From JAAZHD01 sp012510895 (lineage in GTDB: Bacteria; Bacillota; Clostridia; Caldicoprobacterales; DTU083): 64,000 bases of DNA. The stretch lies in the NCBI GenBank assembly GCA_050951465.1, contig JBMNJC010000025.1, forward strand, positions 137,553-201,552, in the 5' to 3' direction. How positions within the stretch are numbered: position 1 is the first letter of the stretch; each line of letters opens with the position of its first letter. A model generated the notes under the pieces. It did not search any database. It saw only the letters and a program-made list of their open reading frames with translations, and was not told the origin of the DNA. Shown here piece after piece: positions 17,859 to 27,216 of this stretch. Position numbers and translations under genes: made by a program.

Positions 17859-19040
17859 TCAAGGTATTCGTCCGTTAATAGCCATTTCCAATCTTATGAA
17901 AGCTTGCTCTAATACGGATTTTGGACAAGCTATAATCATGCGCTGAAAACCTCTTCCTTCTTCACCAAATATTGTACCTTTATTCAACAAAATACCTGCT
18001 TTGTTAAAAATTATATCTTCCAATTCTTCCTCAGTCTTATTTAGCTTCCTAAAATCCAGCCAGATAAGATAAGTACCCTCTAGTTCAATCAGGTTGATAT
18101 TAGGTATATATGTATGCAAGTAATCCTTAATAAATTTTATATTGTTTTCAAGATACTCAATCAGTTGTTTCAACCATTCTTCGCCATGCTCATATGCAGC
18201 TTGGCATGCAATCAGTCCCATGGTATTGGGTTGAGACATGCCGCTGTTTTCTATCTCTGCTATAAACTTGTTTCGCATATTCTTATTCTTAATAAAGATA
18301 TTGGATGTTCTGAGTCCTGCCAAATTGAAAGTTTTACTTGGTGCCGTGCAAATTATACTGTTATCCAGGAACTCTGGCTTAATGCTTCCAAAAACGTAAT
18401 GTTTATTCCCCTTATAAACAAAATCGCAATGTATCTCATCTGATATGACAGTTACATTATATTTCATGCAAATTTCGCCTACACGTAAGAGTTCTTCTTT
18501 CGTCCATACCCTGCCGACAGGATTATGCGGACTGCATAAAATAAACAATTTAACATTTTCTTTCTTGATTTTGTATTCTATATCATCAAAGTCCATCTCA
18601 TATCTGCCTTCTTTAAGTAAAAGCGGACTATTAATTAGTTTTCGTTTATTCTGTGTAATAATTTTTGTAAAAGGATAGTAAACCGGTCTTTGTATAAGAA
18701 CTGCATCCCCTTCATTGGTTAGCGCACGTATGGAAATGGCAATAGCATCAACCACTCCCGGCACCGGTACCAGCCAGGAAGGTTCAGTTGTCCAGTCAAA
18801 TCTATTTTTATACCAATTATGTACCGCCTTGAAGTAATTTTCATTGATACTGGTGTAACCAAATATGCCATGCCGGGCAGCTTTTACCAATTCGTCTACT
18901 ACTGCAGGAAGCGTTCTGAAATCCATATCTGCTACCCAGAGTGGTATGATATCTTCTGATTTACTTCTATTTCGCGATATATCATATTTTACGGAGTTCG
19001 TACCTTTTCTTTCTATTATTTCATCAAAGTTATATTTCAT
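17859..19040 (-). CDS. MalY/PatB-type cystathionine beta-lyase/aminotransferase
   Basis: A 393-residue fold-type I PLP enzyme of the MalY/PatB group. The N-terminus has IIPLWVADMDF, then GIFGYTS, VPGVVDAIAISIRA, SPHNPVGRVWT, ISDEIHCDFVY and the PLP lysine in TAPSKTFNLAGLRTSN. These proteins cleave the C-S bond of cystathionine or cysteine conjugates, releasing a thiol, pyruvate and ammonia. It starts 29 bp after the MATE gene on the same strand, so the two may be co-transcribed. Confidence 0.9.
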   Translation of the reverse strand: MKYNFDEIIERKGTNSVKYDISRNRSKSEDIIPLWVADMDFRTLPAVVDELVKAARHGIFGYTSINENYFKAVHNWYKNRFDWTTEPSWLVPVPGVVDAIAISIRALTNEGDAVLIQRPVYYPFTKIITQNKRKLINSPLLLKEGRYEMDFDDIEYKIKKENVKLFILCSPHNPVGRVWTKEELLRVGEICMKYNVTVISDEIHCDFVYKGNKHYVFGSIKPEFLDNSIICTAPSKTFNLAGLRTSNIFIKNKNMRNKFIAEIENSGMSQPNTMGLIACQAAYEHGEEWLKQLIEYLENNIKFIKDYLHTYIPNINLIELEGTYLIWLDFRKLNKTEEELEDIIFNKAGILLNKGTIFGEEGRGFQRMIIACPKSVLEQAFIRLEMAINGRIP

Positions 19041-19069
19041 AGCTGCACCTTTCCATCATGGTATTAAAA

Positions 19070-20557
19070 TCATATCCGGATGCTCTTCCATTTCCCCGTA
19101 TTATATCTTAGCAGAACTAATAAAGAACGTAATGCCTGATCAGCTATCAAAGCAAACCAAGCGCCATCTAAACCTAAACTAAAGAAATTTATAAGCATGA
19201 AAGCCAGACCCGGCCTGATAATCAGTACCGTTATAAAGCTAATAACAGCAGTAGCTCTGGTATCACCTGCACCTCTTAAGGCACCTGCCAGAATAAACTG
19301 TGAAGACTGCAGCGGCTGCACCAATGCTACATATTTTAAGATCCTTGTTCCTTGTACAATAACATCTGCTTCATTAGTATATAATCCTACTATAGGCCTT
19401 CCCAAAAAGAAAAAGGTCAGACCTAAAAGAATGGAAAAGGACATTCCCAGTCTCCTGGTACGGCTGGCATAGGCCTGAGCCATATCAGGACGACGCTTGC
19501 CCAGACTTTGACCTACTAATGATGTGCCTGAAACAGAAAATGCCTGCCCATTCATAAAAGACATTGCCTGAATATTCATAGCAATTTGATGTGTGGCATA
19601 TGCAACAGTGCCAAGGGAAGCCACCGTTTTGACATACAAAATCATTCCTGCTCTCATAAAAACCTGTTCTACAAGTGCTGGAATGCCGATTTTAAAAATA
19701 GATTTTATAACTCGTAAATTCGGCTTAAAACCTTCTTTGAACCTAAGAGACAAATAATGCCTTCCACGCAGAATTGCTCCCAAAGCCAATAAAAAAGCTA
19801 CAAATTGGCCTATGATGGTAGCCAGGGACGCTCCTATAACACCCATTTTAGGAAAACCAAAATGACCATGAATCAGTAAATAATTAAAAATTACGTTAAC
19901 AACATTAGAGGCCAGATTATACATCATGGTAACTCTTGAACTGCCTACACCGCGTAAGGTTGCAGTCATTGTACTTGTTAATGCCAGAAAAACGAATCCT
20001 AACATCTGAATCTTAAGATATATAGTACCCTGTTCTAAAGTAATAGCTTCTGCTGCACCCATAAAACGTATCATAGGTTCGGATGCTATGTAGCCTACTA
20101 TAGAACCAATTACTGAAAGAATAAAAGTAATAAGCAGTGCCTGCCTTAATACCATATTAGCTTTTTGGGGCGAACCTTCTCCCTTATATCTGGCAACCAA
20201 AGCAGTTGCTCCTACATTCATAGCCATAAACATTATCATTAATAAAAATTTGGGCTGAGTTGTCAAACCGACCGAAGTTATTGCCCAAGAACCTAGTCCG
20301 CCTACCATCATCATATCAACCATCGATGTTAATTGTGTAAGGGTTAATTCTACAAATGACGGCCAAGCAATCTTTACTACATCGCGATACAGCATTTTTT
20401 CGCTTACGCCATCCGGAACAGCTTTACTGGCTTTTTCATCAGATCCATAATCATTTATTTCATCACCTGGTTCCACCATATCAAGCGCCATTTTATACTC
20501 TTTCTTAACCTTGTTTCTATTTTGCCAAGGCAATAAGCTGCGTAAATTAACTCCCAC
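19070..20557 (-). CDS. MATE-family efflux transporter
   Basis: The 495-residue protein has about twelve hydrophobic segments after a polar N-terminal extension of roughly 65 residues. MATE landmarks include WPSFVELTLTQLTSMVDMMMV, a second-half GIPALVEQVFMRAGMI and FILAGALRGAGDTR. MATE pumps export cationic drugs or metabolites using Na+ or H+. I chose the GTG at 20557, with AAAGGTG upstream, but an internal ATG (MALDMVEPG) is an alternative. Substrate unknown. Confidence 0.88.
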   Translation of the reverse strand: MGVNLRSLLPWQNRNKVKKEYKMALDMVEPGDEINDYGSDEKASKAVPDGVSEKMLYRDVVKIAWPSFVELTLTQLTSMVDMMMVGGLGSWAITSVGLTTQPKFLLMIMFMAMNVGATALVARYKGEGSPQKANMVLRQALLITFILSVIGSIVGYIASEPMIRFMGAAEAITLEQGTIYLKIQMLGFVFLALTSTMTATLRGVGSSRVTMMYNLASNVVNVIFNYLLIHGHFGFPKMGVIGASLATIIGQFVAFLLALGAILRGRHYLSLRFKEGFKPNLRVIKSIFKIGIPALVEQVFMRAGMILYVKTVASLGTVAYATHQIAMNIQAMSFMNGQAFSVSGTSLVGQSLGKRRPDMAQAYASRTRRLGMSFSILLGLTFFFLGRPIVGLYTNEADVIVQGTRILKYVALVQPLQSSQFILAGALRGAGDTRATAVISFITVLIIRPGLAFMLINFFSLGLDGAWFALIADQALRSLLVLLRYNTGKWKSIRI

Positions 20558-20719
20558 TTGATTAATTCACACCTTTACATATATTGTTTATGTATTAACG
20601 CACTTTCTATCATAACATGTTTTACTGATATCTGTCCATTTAATTATTTATACGTATAAATTATTATGTAAATTGATACAGTTACTATTTACAATGTTCC
20701 ATAAAATCTACAATGCTTA

Positions 20720-20744
20720 AACCCTGGCTAAAGTCACCAGGGTT
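20720..20744. repeat. Short inverted repeat upstream of the MATE gene
   Basis: AACCCTGG and CCAGGGTT form an 8-bp perfect stem around nine bases. It lies between the IS256-type element and the MATE gene. There is no T run to make it a clear terminator; it may be a leader hairpin. Confidence 0.4.
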
Positions 20745-20911
20745 GTCAGCGAGAAAAATTAAAAATTTAAAGAAGGAAAATTTATTCCATTATACTTTTG
20801 TCTTATATATTCCCTGATATAAAAAGTCAAGTCCATATTAGTGTGTAAATTTACTCGGTTACTAAGCAAGTGTCTAAACCATCTGCACCAAAGCGTTTAT
20901 GCCGCGAAAGC

Positions 20912-21042
20912 TGTTGACGATGAGTACATGGCATGTTAGGCTAGTCGGCCGGGCATCACTACACCAACGTCAGGCTTATCTATCATTGTGGAGTGATGGC
21001 CTTGATGCCTACAAACATGCCATGGGAGGCTCGTTGTCAACA
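20912..21042 (-). repeat. Long imperfect hairpin in the tail of IS256 copy 1
   Basis: Three nested pairing blocks form one rod of about 130 nt. They are TGTTGACGATGAG with CTCGTTGTCAACA (outer), CATGGCATGTT with AACATGCCATG, and GGGCATCACTACAC with GTGGAGTGATGGCC (inner). It lies between the transposase stop and the element end. No protein is encoded convincingly. It could be a folded RNA, a read-through insulator or a recombination substrate. Confidence 0.7.
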
Positions 21043-21106
21043 GACCGTGGAATAAATGCGGTTATCCTGGGAAGCGATTTATGCAGCAGTGCCGTCCTCT
21101 GAGTCA

Positions 21107-22293
21107 TTAGCGTGAACAGTTTGATAAATAAAGCTCCATATCAAAATATTTGCGCCCTGTCTGCCATTTTTCGTCCTGCTCCATTAAAAGAGCTCCCATT
21201 AACCCGGATAACAGATGCCTCATTGGGGAAGATCCGAATAACCCGCCTCTCGGCGACGGATTTCCTCATTAAGCCTCTCTACTCCATTGGTGGTACGAAG
21301 ACGCTTCCTGTACCTAAGAGGCAAAGCTAAAACGGCAGTAATATCGTCAAAAGCTTCGTCCAATAGATCTGTGGCTTTTGGTGCCTTGGCTTCATACTTT
21401 GCGATAATCTGGTTTCGAACTTTGCGGGCACTCTCGAGATCGACAGACTCGTATAGCTGGCGCAGTTCTTCCTTGATTTCTGGCTGCAATGCCTTAGGTG
21501 CATGGTCCAACATGTTCCTGGAGAAGTGGGTTTGACAACGCTGCCAGCTAGCTTCCTGAAAGTGTTTTCTTACAGCCTTAACAAGGCCTTTGTGATCGTC
21601 GGAAGTAATCAGGTGGACATCTTTTAGTCCCCGTTCTTTTAAAGATCCAAAGAACTCACCCCAGCTGCTTTCAGACTCACTGTTTGCTATCTGAAATCCG
21701 ATTACCTCACGATGCCCTTGCTCGTTGATGCCAATGGCAATCAGTAACCCTCTGGATTGTATACGCTTGTTTCCACGAACTTTTACATATATGGCATCCA
21801 CCATTAAAAAGGGGTAATGACTTTCCAGAGGCCGTGTTCTGAACGCATTCACCATTGGATCCAGGTTCTTGCAAAGAGTGGAGATAGTCGACTTTGAAAA
21901 CTTCTTACCACAGAGCTCTTCAGTAATCGACTCAACCTTTCGAGTGGAAACTCCGTTAATGACCATCTCCATCATTGCTAACACCAGTGCCTGCTCGCTC
22001 CGTTGATAGCGCATAAAAAGCTCTGTGCTGAACTGTCCGTTGCGATGTCGGGGTACTCTTAATGTAAGTGTACCAACTCGAGTAGTTAGTTGTCTTTCTC
22101 TAGTTCCATTACGATAGGCGGTCCTTTCTTCCGTCCTTTCATAAGGGTCAGCACCTAGCTGTTCTGAAGATTGTGCCAAGAGTACCTGGTTGAAGATTTC
22201 CTCTAACAGTTTAGAAAATGCTTCATCCCTGCCATTTGACAAAAAAAGCCCGTGCAAAAGTTCCTCGGTTATTGTAATATTAAACTGAGCCAT
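21107..22293 (-). pseudogene. IS256-family transposase with two single-base frameshifts near the 3' end
   Basis: Begins MAQFNITITEELLHGLFLSN and shows the IS256/Mutator pattern: PRHRNGQFSTELF, the first catalytic Asp in FLMVDAIYVKVR, the second in LITSDDHKGL, and the Glu in TTNGVERLNEEIRRRE. An extra G in the run after the RRRE codons shifts the frame so it ends early. A second extra G, in CCGGGTTA, lies about 30 bp on. Removing both restores the normal C-terminus ending ELYLSNCSR and gives 394 residues, typical of the family. Either a decayed copy or sequence error. Confidence 0.85.
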
Positions 22294-22437
22294 GGTTCAT
22301 CCTCCTCGGTTTGGTATTTGTGAGCACTTATATTTTAACCGAGGTATGAGTTATGGCTCAACTCATTTTTACACCATTATATAGACTTAATCGATATAAA
22401 ATTGTGAATAATATTTAAACTTTGTAATTATTGAAGA

Positions 22438-23304
22438 TCATTTTTCATAGTACTTAATCAGAGCTTGAGTGCCGAGATCGGTTAAATTTTGATTATCAGC
22501 CAGATCCTCATACATGGATAAAACTTCTTTCAGGATCCTCAAGCCTAAATTCATGTTTTCCGCTTCTTCCATGGCAATAGTCATATCCTTAATAAAGTGC
22601 TTTATGTAAAAACCAGGAGCATAATCTTTTCTTATTATTATAGGTGCTAAATTACTCATCTGCCAGCTGCCTGCAGCTCCAGCTGATATGCTTTCCAACA
22701 TAGTCTGTAAATTCAGCCCGGCAGCGCGTCCATATGATAAGGCTTCGCATACACCAGCTAAAGTACCTGCAATAGCAATTTGATTGGCCATTTTAGTATG
22801 CTGACCGGATCCTGCTCCACCCGCATATACAATTTGTTTTCCCATAGCTTGAAGGATCGGCAGACAAGTTTCAAAAACTTCTTTATCTCCACCAACCATA
22901 ATGGAGAGCGCACCATCTCTTGCTCCTATATCCCCCCCTGAAACAGGAGCATCCAATGAATATAACTGCTTGCTTAAAGCAATATCGTATATACGCTTGC
23001 TTAGTTTCGGACTAGTTGTAGTCATATCTATAAGATATGTACCTGGTGTTGCGTTTTCCAAAATCCCAGTTGCACCAAAATAAACATCTTCCACATCTTT
23101 AGGATAACCTACCATAGTTACTACCGCTTCTATATTTTTTACACATTCGATTATTGTATCACACCATACAGCGCCTTCTTTTATTACTTCTTCTGCTTTC
23201 CCTTTTGTCCTGGTGTAAATGTAAACCGAGAATCCTTTTTTCATTAAGTTTCTTACCATTGATTTCCCCATTACACCTACACCAATAAAACCTACGTTTT
23301 TCAT
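22438..23304 (-). CDS. 3-hydroxyisobutyrate dehydrogenase-family NAD(P)-dependent oxidoreductase
   Basis: The 288-residue enzyme has a Rossmann start (NVGFIGVGVMGKSMVRNLMKKG), the substrate motif DAPVSGGDIGARDGALSIMVGG and the catalytic lysine region GSGQHTKMANQIAI. Family members oxidise short beta-hydroxy acids such as 3-hydroxyisobutyrate, tartronate semialdehyde or glyoxylate-type substrates; which one is not decidable here. The upstream region is invaded by an ISNCY/IS1202-like element whose end builds a consensus promoter about 235 bp ahead of this start. Confidence 0.9.
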   Translation of the reverse strand: MKNVGFIGVGVMGKSMVRNLMKKGFSVYIYTRTKGKAEEVIKEGAVWCDTIIECVKNIEAVVTMVGYPKDVEDVYFGATGILENATPGTYLIDMTTTSPKLSKRIYDIALSKQLYSLDAPVSGGDIGARDGALSIMVGGDKEVFETCLPILQAMGKQIVYAGGAGSGQHTKMANQIAIAGTLAGVCEALSYGRAAGLNLQTMLESISAGAAGSWQMSNLAPIIIRKDYAPGFYIKHFIKDMTIAMEEAENMNLGLRILKEVLSMYEDLADNQNLTDLGTQALIKYYEK

Positions 23305-23539
23305 TCCATCACCTTCTTTAAATCTTAAAATCTAAAAACTATTGTATATTCAAATGTTATTTTATCAAATATCAGAGATAAAGAACATGAGATAATTTCA
23401 TAGAGACGCTTTTTTTCAATGAAACGAAGTAGTATATCCTTAAATACTTGAAAGAAAAAATGATCTCACATATGCAAAGAAAGAGTTTAATTACTTTCAA
23501 CACTTATCACCCAAAAAAGGGCATATAATCTTTTAAATA

Positions 23540-23568
23540 ATTATAATACTTAAAAAATCTTATGTCAA
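23540..23568 (-). promoter_or_regulatory. Hybrid outward promoter created at the end of the ISNCY/IS1202-like copy 1
   Basis: On the minus strand TTGACA (23563-23568), a 17-base spacer and TATAAT (23540-23545) form a full consensus sigma-A promoter. The bases TTGAC are the last bases of the element; the final A, spacer and -10 are host sequence. Before insertion the -35 would have been TGTCAA. It points to the hydroxyisobutyrate dehydrogenase-like gene. Confidence 0.75.
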
Positions 23569-25372
23569 TAATCTATGAAAATGTCACCTAAAAGCGAGTG
23601 GTTTTAATCAGTGAAAATGTCACCTTTACACCAAAAAATATACTAAGTAAAATCTACATCGCTAATGAGCATGTCAAGGGCCAAAAGCGTGGCTTATCCT
23701 TGACATACTCATTCCGCCATGCTGAGGGCTTACTTGCCGAGGGATGAAGGGAGAAAGCAAGCTAGAACACATATCCATACCCCCCGGAATTACCAGTATA
23801 GCATGGCGGCCGCTAACAACGAGCATTTTCAGATAAAGGCGCCTCGGGAATCAGCTAAAAAAGCAAGCTTTTCGCATTTAAGCGATAAAAAAGAGCATGG
23901 CGAAACAAGCCCTTGCAACAAATGGGGGTAAAAGGGTATGATAGTATTATGGTTTAGGCCCATGCTCTGGTGGAACTGAATAAATCATTTAGCATTTCAA
24001 TGATTTCAGTATCCGTTTCCTCATACGAGAGCATGGGTTTTTTATCTGGCGATTGGCGCCATGGGTGGTCATATGCAGGTCTAACTCTTTTACGGCATTG
24101 TTCTCGGCCTTGTGACTTAGAAGAACCTGCAACGGCCTTTTTAGGACGTTCAGCCAGTGCCTTGGTGTCATATACAACATCGGCATAAATAGCTTTTACA
24201 CCGATTTTGGAGCTGCTTAAAACGGTAAGTTTGGCCTTTGGCATGGCAGCTGCTTTTTCACCGTTTTTAGCGAGCTGATAATATTGGCCTTTGTATGAGA
24301 AAGCTGAACTCTCGATAATGGTGCGCTCCTCTTTTATACAAAGAATATAGTCAAGATTGATGCTTGGCTCCAAGGCTCTAAAGGCTGGCGTGGGATCTTC
24401 TGGTTCCACTCCGAATTTCTTGTTATATTCATCAATAAACGCTGCTAAGAAGGCATTTGCAGCTTCCATGGTAGTGATACCATGGATCTTGAACTCAACA
24501 GGAAGCCTGCTTTGGAGAGTGCCCCATAGCCTTTCAATACGGCCTTTGGCTTGGGGGGAACTAGCTTTAATAATATTAATGCCCAGCTCCTCCATGGCTC
24601 TACCAAATTGGGTGAGGTTAACTACTTTGCCATCTAATTGTTCTTCAATAGATAACTTGCCATCATTGGGAGAGACAAATATAGTATGGCGATCGCAGTA
24701 GAGGCTGGTTGGAATACCGTGATTCGTAACTACTTGTCTTACAATTTCAAAGTATCCTTCCATACACTCATTGGGAGTAAAGTAAAGGGCAAGAATCTCG
24801 CCTGTAGCATCATCTATGGCACCATGAAGGTCAAAGCATTCTTCGCCAATAATCCATTCATGGGGAGATGCATCAATTTGAACCAACATACCTTTTTGAG
24901 GCTTTCTTTTCCTCCTATGATGCGCCTTACGTTTACGATGACTTTTGGGGCTCTTGATACCTGCTTCTATTAAAACCCTATGCACTGTAGAGTAACTTAC
25001 TTGGATCTCCTCGTACTTTTCAAGAAGTTCCTGAAAGTGATTAAAATTGGCTTCTTCATACTTAGTCTGCTTAAGCTCGATGATAGAATCTCTGGTTTTA
25101 TCCGGTACAGCATGCTTTGGTTTACGACCTCTATTTTTATGGATGATGAACGCAGCTCCTTCTTGAATAACTCCTCCTTTTAAATCGTATTACTTGGCGT
25201 TCACTGAGGTTTAAAAGCTCGGCAGCCTCTCGGATGGTTATTACCTTATCGATAGTTTGATTAATGACTCTGAGCCTGGTTATCTCTTTTTGAGTCATGT
25301 TGAATATCTCCTTTCGCATACATGACATTTTATCAGAATAAATTCAACATGACATTATCATAGAATAACTAC
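23564..25372 (-). mobile_element. ISNCY/IS1202-like insertion sequence, copy 1
   Basis: The 1809-bp element lies between 19-bp direct repeats AATACTTAAAAAATCTTAT at 23545-23563 and 25373-25391. Its inward ends are GTAGTTATTCTATGATAATG (transposase 5' side) and GTCAATAATCTATGAAAATG. Each end has two copies of an AATGTCA-containing motif, probably transposase binding sites. The non-coding tail has hairpins, for example GAGCATGTCAAGG (23667-23679) with CCTTGACATACTC (23698-23710). It shares most of its length almost identically with the element at 59570. Confidence 0.9.
23954..25298 (-). pseudogene. ISNCY/IS1202-like transposase with an N-terminal frameshift
   Basis: Starts MTQKEITRLRVINQTIDK with a helix-turn-helix (REAAELLNLSERQVIR). 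One extra T in the codons after VIR breaks the frame; copy 2 has the uninterrupted sequence there. The rest is a DDE integrase core with Asp in QIDASPHEWI, Asp in YCDRHTIFVS and Glu in KGRIERLWGTLQ, followed by a Mu-like C-terminal beta domain. Correcting the extra T gives 447 residues, as expected. An AAAGGAG site precedes the ATG. Confidence 0.87.
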
Positions 25373-25390
25373 AATACTTAAAAAATCTTA

Positions 25391-25419
25391 TTGACAAATA
25401 ATACTTAATAGGTTATCAT
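25391..25419 (+). promoter_or_regulatory. Promoter of the tryptophan T-box/trpB2 transcript
   Basis: TTGACA (25391-25396), 17-base spacer, TATCAT (25414-25419). The first T of the -35 is also the last base of the element's target duplication, so the insertion stopped exactly at the edge of the promoter. Transcription would begin near 25426, just ahead of the T-box leader. Confidence 0.8.
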
Positions 25420-25425
25420 TTAATC

Positions 25426-25713
25426 TAAATAATTTGAATACATATTAAACCTGTGATTGAGAGAAGTAGGCATAATATCCTTTTTCTTCAGAGAGCCGAC
25501 GATGGTGGAAATGCGGCGAAAAAGCTTATGCTGAATGGACTCAGGAGGGTCAGGCTGAAATCATTAATAGAAAGTATGCCGACCGGGCTCTTCTCCCGTT
25601 ATCATTGAAGCATATATGTTAGTATATGTAAGAGTGGCGCATATGCGCAATTTAGGTGGCACCGCAGAGACTATTATGGTCTTTGTCCTATTAATAGGAC
25701 AAAGACCTTTTTT
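25426..25713 (+). promoter_or_regulatory. T-box riboswitch, tryptophan specifier
   Basis: The leader has the T-box sequence AGGTGGCACCGCAG (25654-25667), complementary to the tRNA acceptor end. It is followed by a strong terminator (GGTCTTTGTCCTA and TAGGACAAAGACC, 25678-25707, then seven T). Upstream is a long stem I region with an AGTA-type element, and TGG followed by A at 25536-25538 is the best specifier candidate. Uncharged tRNA-Trp should favour the antiterminator and switch on the tryptophan synthase-like gene 36 bases downstream, whose identity agrees with a Trp codon. Confidence 0.9.
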
Positions 25714-25748
25714 AATACTAAAAATATTAAACAGAAAGGATGAATAAT

Positions 25749-27124
25749 ATGAAAAAAGCCCCTTACAAAATATACTTATCAGAAGAGGAAATGCCCAAAT
25801 ACTGGCTCAATATTAAAGCATTTATGAAAGAAAAACCTGATCCAATGTTAAACCCAGCCACATTGCAGCCATGTACAGCTGAGGAATTGGAACAACTATT
25901 CTGTTCCGAATTAGTTAAACAAGAATTCAATAATACAGACAAATATATTGAAATACCTAAAGGTATTCTTGATTTCTATAAAACGTATCGCCCTGCCCCT
26001 TTGATACGTGCACACCGCTTAGAAAAAATGCTCAACACGCCGGCAGAGATCTACTATAAATTTGAGGGTACTAATACTTCCGGTTCTCACAAATTAAATT
26101 CTGCAGCCGCCCAGGTTTTCTATGCTAAAGAACAAGGTATAACTAGTGTTACAACAGAGACAGGTGCCGGGCAATGGGGTACTGCCTTAGCCATGGCATG
26201 TGCTTATTATCAAATAGACCTTAATGTTTATATGGTTAAAGTATCAGCCGAACAAAAGCCATATCGTAAATCTGTAATTGAAACCTATGGCGGCAGAGTT
26301 ATCCCCTCTCCTTCTGATACAACAGAAGTAGGCAGAAAAATACTTGCTGAACACCCTGATACCGGCGGCTCTCTTGGTTGCGCTATTTCTGAAGCAATCG
26401 AAGCGGCTATAAAAAAAGATAATTGCAGATATGTGCTAGGCAGTGTATTAGATCATGTAATACTACATCAAAGCATTATTGGAGAAGAGACCAGGATAGC
26501 TTGCGAAAAATATGGTATTAAACCGGATATAATTATAGGATGTGTCGGCGGCGGTTCCAATTTCGGAGGGTTAATAGCACCTTTTGTAGCAGATAAAATA
26601 GAAGGAAAATCAGATATCCGGATTATAGGTGTTGAGCCGGCTTCCTGTCCCTCATTAACCAGAGGAAAATATGCATATGATTTTGGTGATACCGGAAAAA
26701 CTACTCCTCTTTTACGTATGTATACCTTAGGATCAGGGATATATTCCTTCACCGAATCACGCCGGAGGCCTCCGTTTCCACGGCATGAGTCCAATTGTAT
26801 CTAAACTATACCATGACGGATATATAGAAGCACGCGCAGTAGAGCAGACTAAAGTCTTTGAAGCAGCTACCGCATTTGCTCGCAGCGAAGGAACTCTACC
26901 GGCTCCTGAATCTGCCCATGCAATACTGGGTGCCATTGAAGAAGCTGTTAAATGCAGAGAAACCGGAGGAAAAGAAGACAATAATATTTGGATTAACTGG
27001 AACAGGCTTTTTCGATATGACTGCTTATATGAGTTACAACAGTGGTACAATGGTGGATCATATCCCCACAGACGAAGAACTAGAAAAAGGATTTACTGAA
27101 CTACCAAATGTGCCTGGCAAATAA
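25749..27124 (+). pseudogene. trpB: Tryptophan synthase beta chain-like (TrpB2), two frameshifts
   Basis: The 457-residue TrpB2-type protein can be read by joining three frames. The first part has RPAPLIRAHRLEK, the PLP lysine in GSHKLNSA, ETGAGQWGTALA and GCVGGGSNFGG. The first frameshift is in ATATATTCC near 26740, just before the expected HAGGLRFHGMSP. The second is near 26965 in CCGGAGGAAAAG, before TIIFGLTGTGFFDMTAY. TrpB2 condenses indole with serine to tryptophan, and the Trp T-box upstream fits. No trpA or other trp gene is nearby. ATG 25749 has AAAGG 9 bases upstream and is preferred over 25740. Confidence 0.87.
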
Positions 27125-27131
27125 AAACCAG

Positions 27132-27166
27132 AAAAGGAAGGAGTTAAAATCATCCTTCCTTTTTTT
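27132..27166 (+). terminator. Intrinsic terminator of trpB2
   Basis: AAAAGGAAGGA and TCCTTCCTTTT are perfect arms with a ten-base loop followed by more T. It begins 7 bases after the trpB2 stop. Confidence 0.88.
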
Positions 27167-27216
27167 CTTGTGCCAAATTAATGACAGATTAAAGTGAATA
27201 CCTTAGAAAAAACAAT

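Larger units (their letters stand above)
20825..22392 (-). mobile_element. IS256-family insertion sequence, copy 1
   Basis: The 1568-bp element is flanked by the 9-bp direct repeat GATATAAAA at 20816-20824 and 22393-22401, which fits the 8-9 bp duplications of IS256. The inward ends AGTCAAGTCCATATTAGTG and GATTAAGTCTATATAATGG are imperfect inverted repeats. The left end of the second IS256-type element in this window (63534) starts GATTAAGTCCGTATAATTG. The element carries one transposase gene and an unusually long, structured tail of about 250 bp downstream of it. Confidence 0.85.

Noticed and set aside
20899..21102. Plus-strand open frame of 67 codons downstream of the IS256 transposase
   Set aside because: It coincides with the long hairpin, and both arms would encode unrelated residues; the structure explains the open frame better than a gene.
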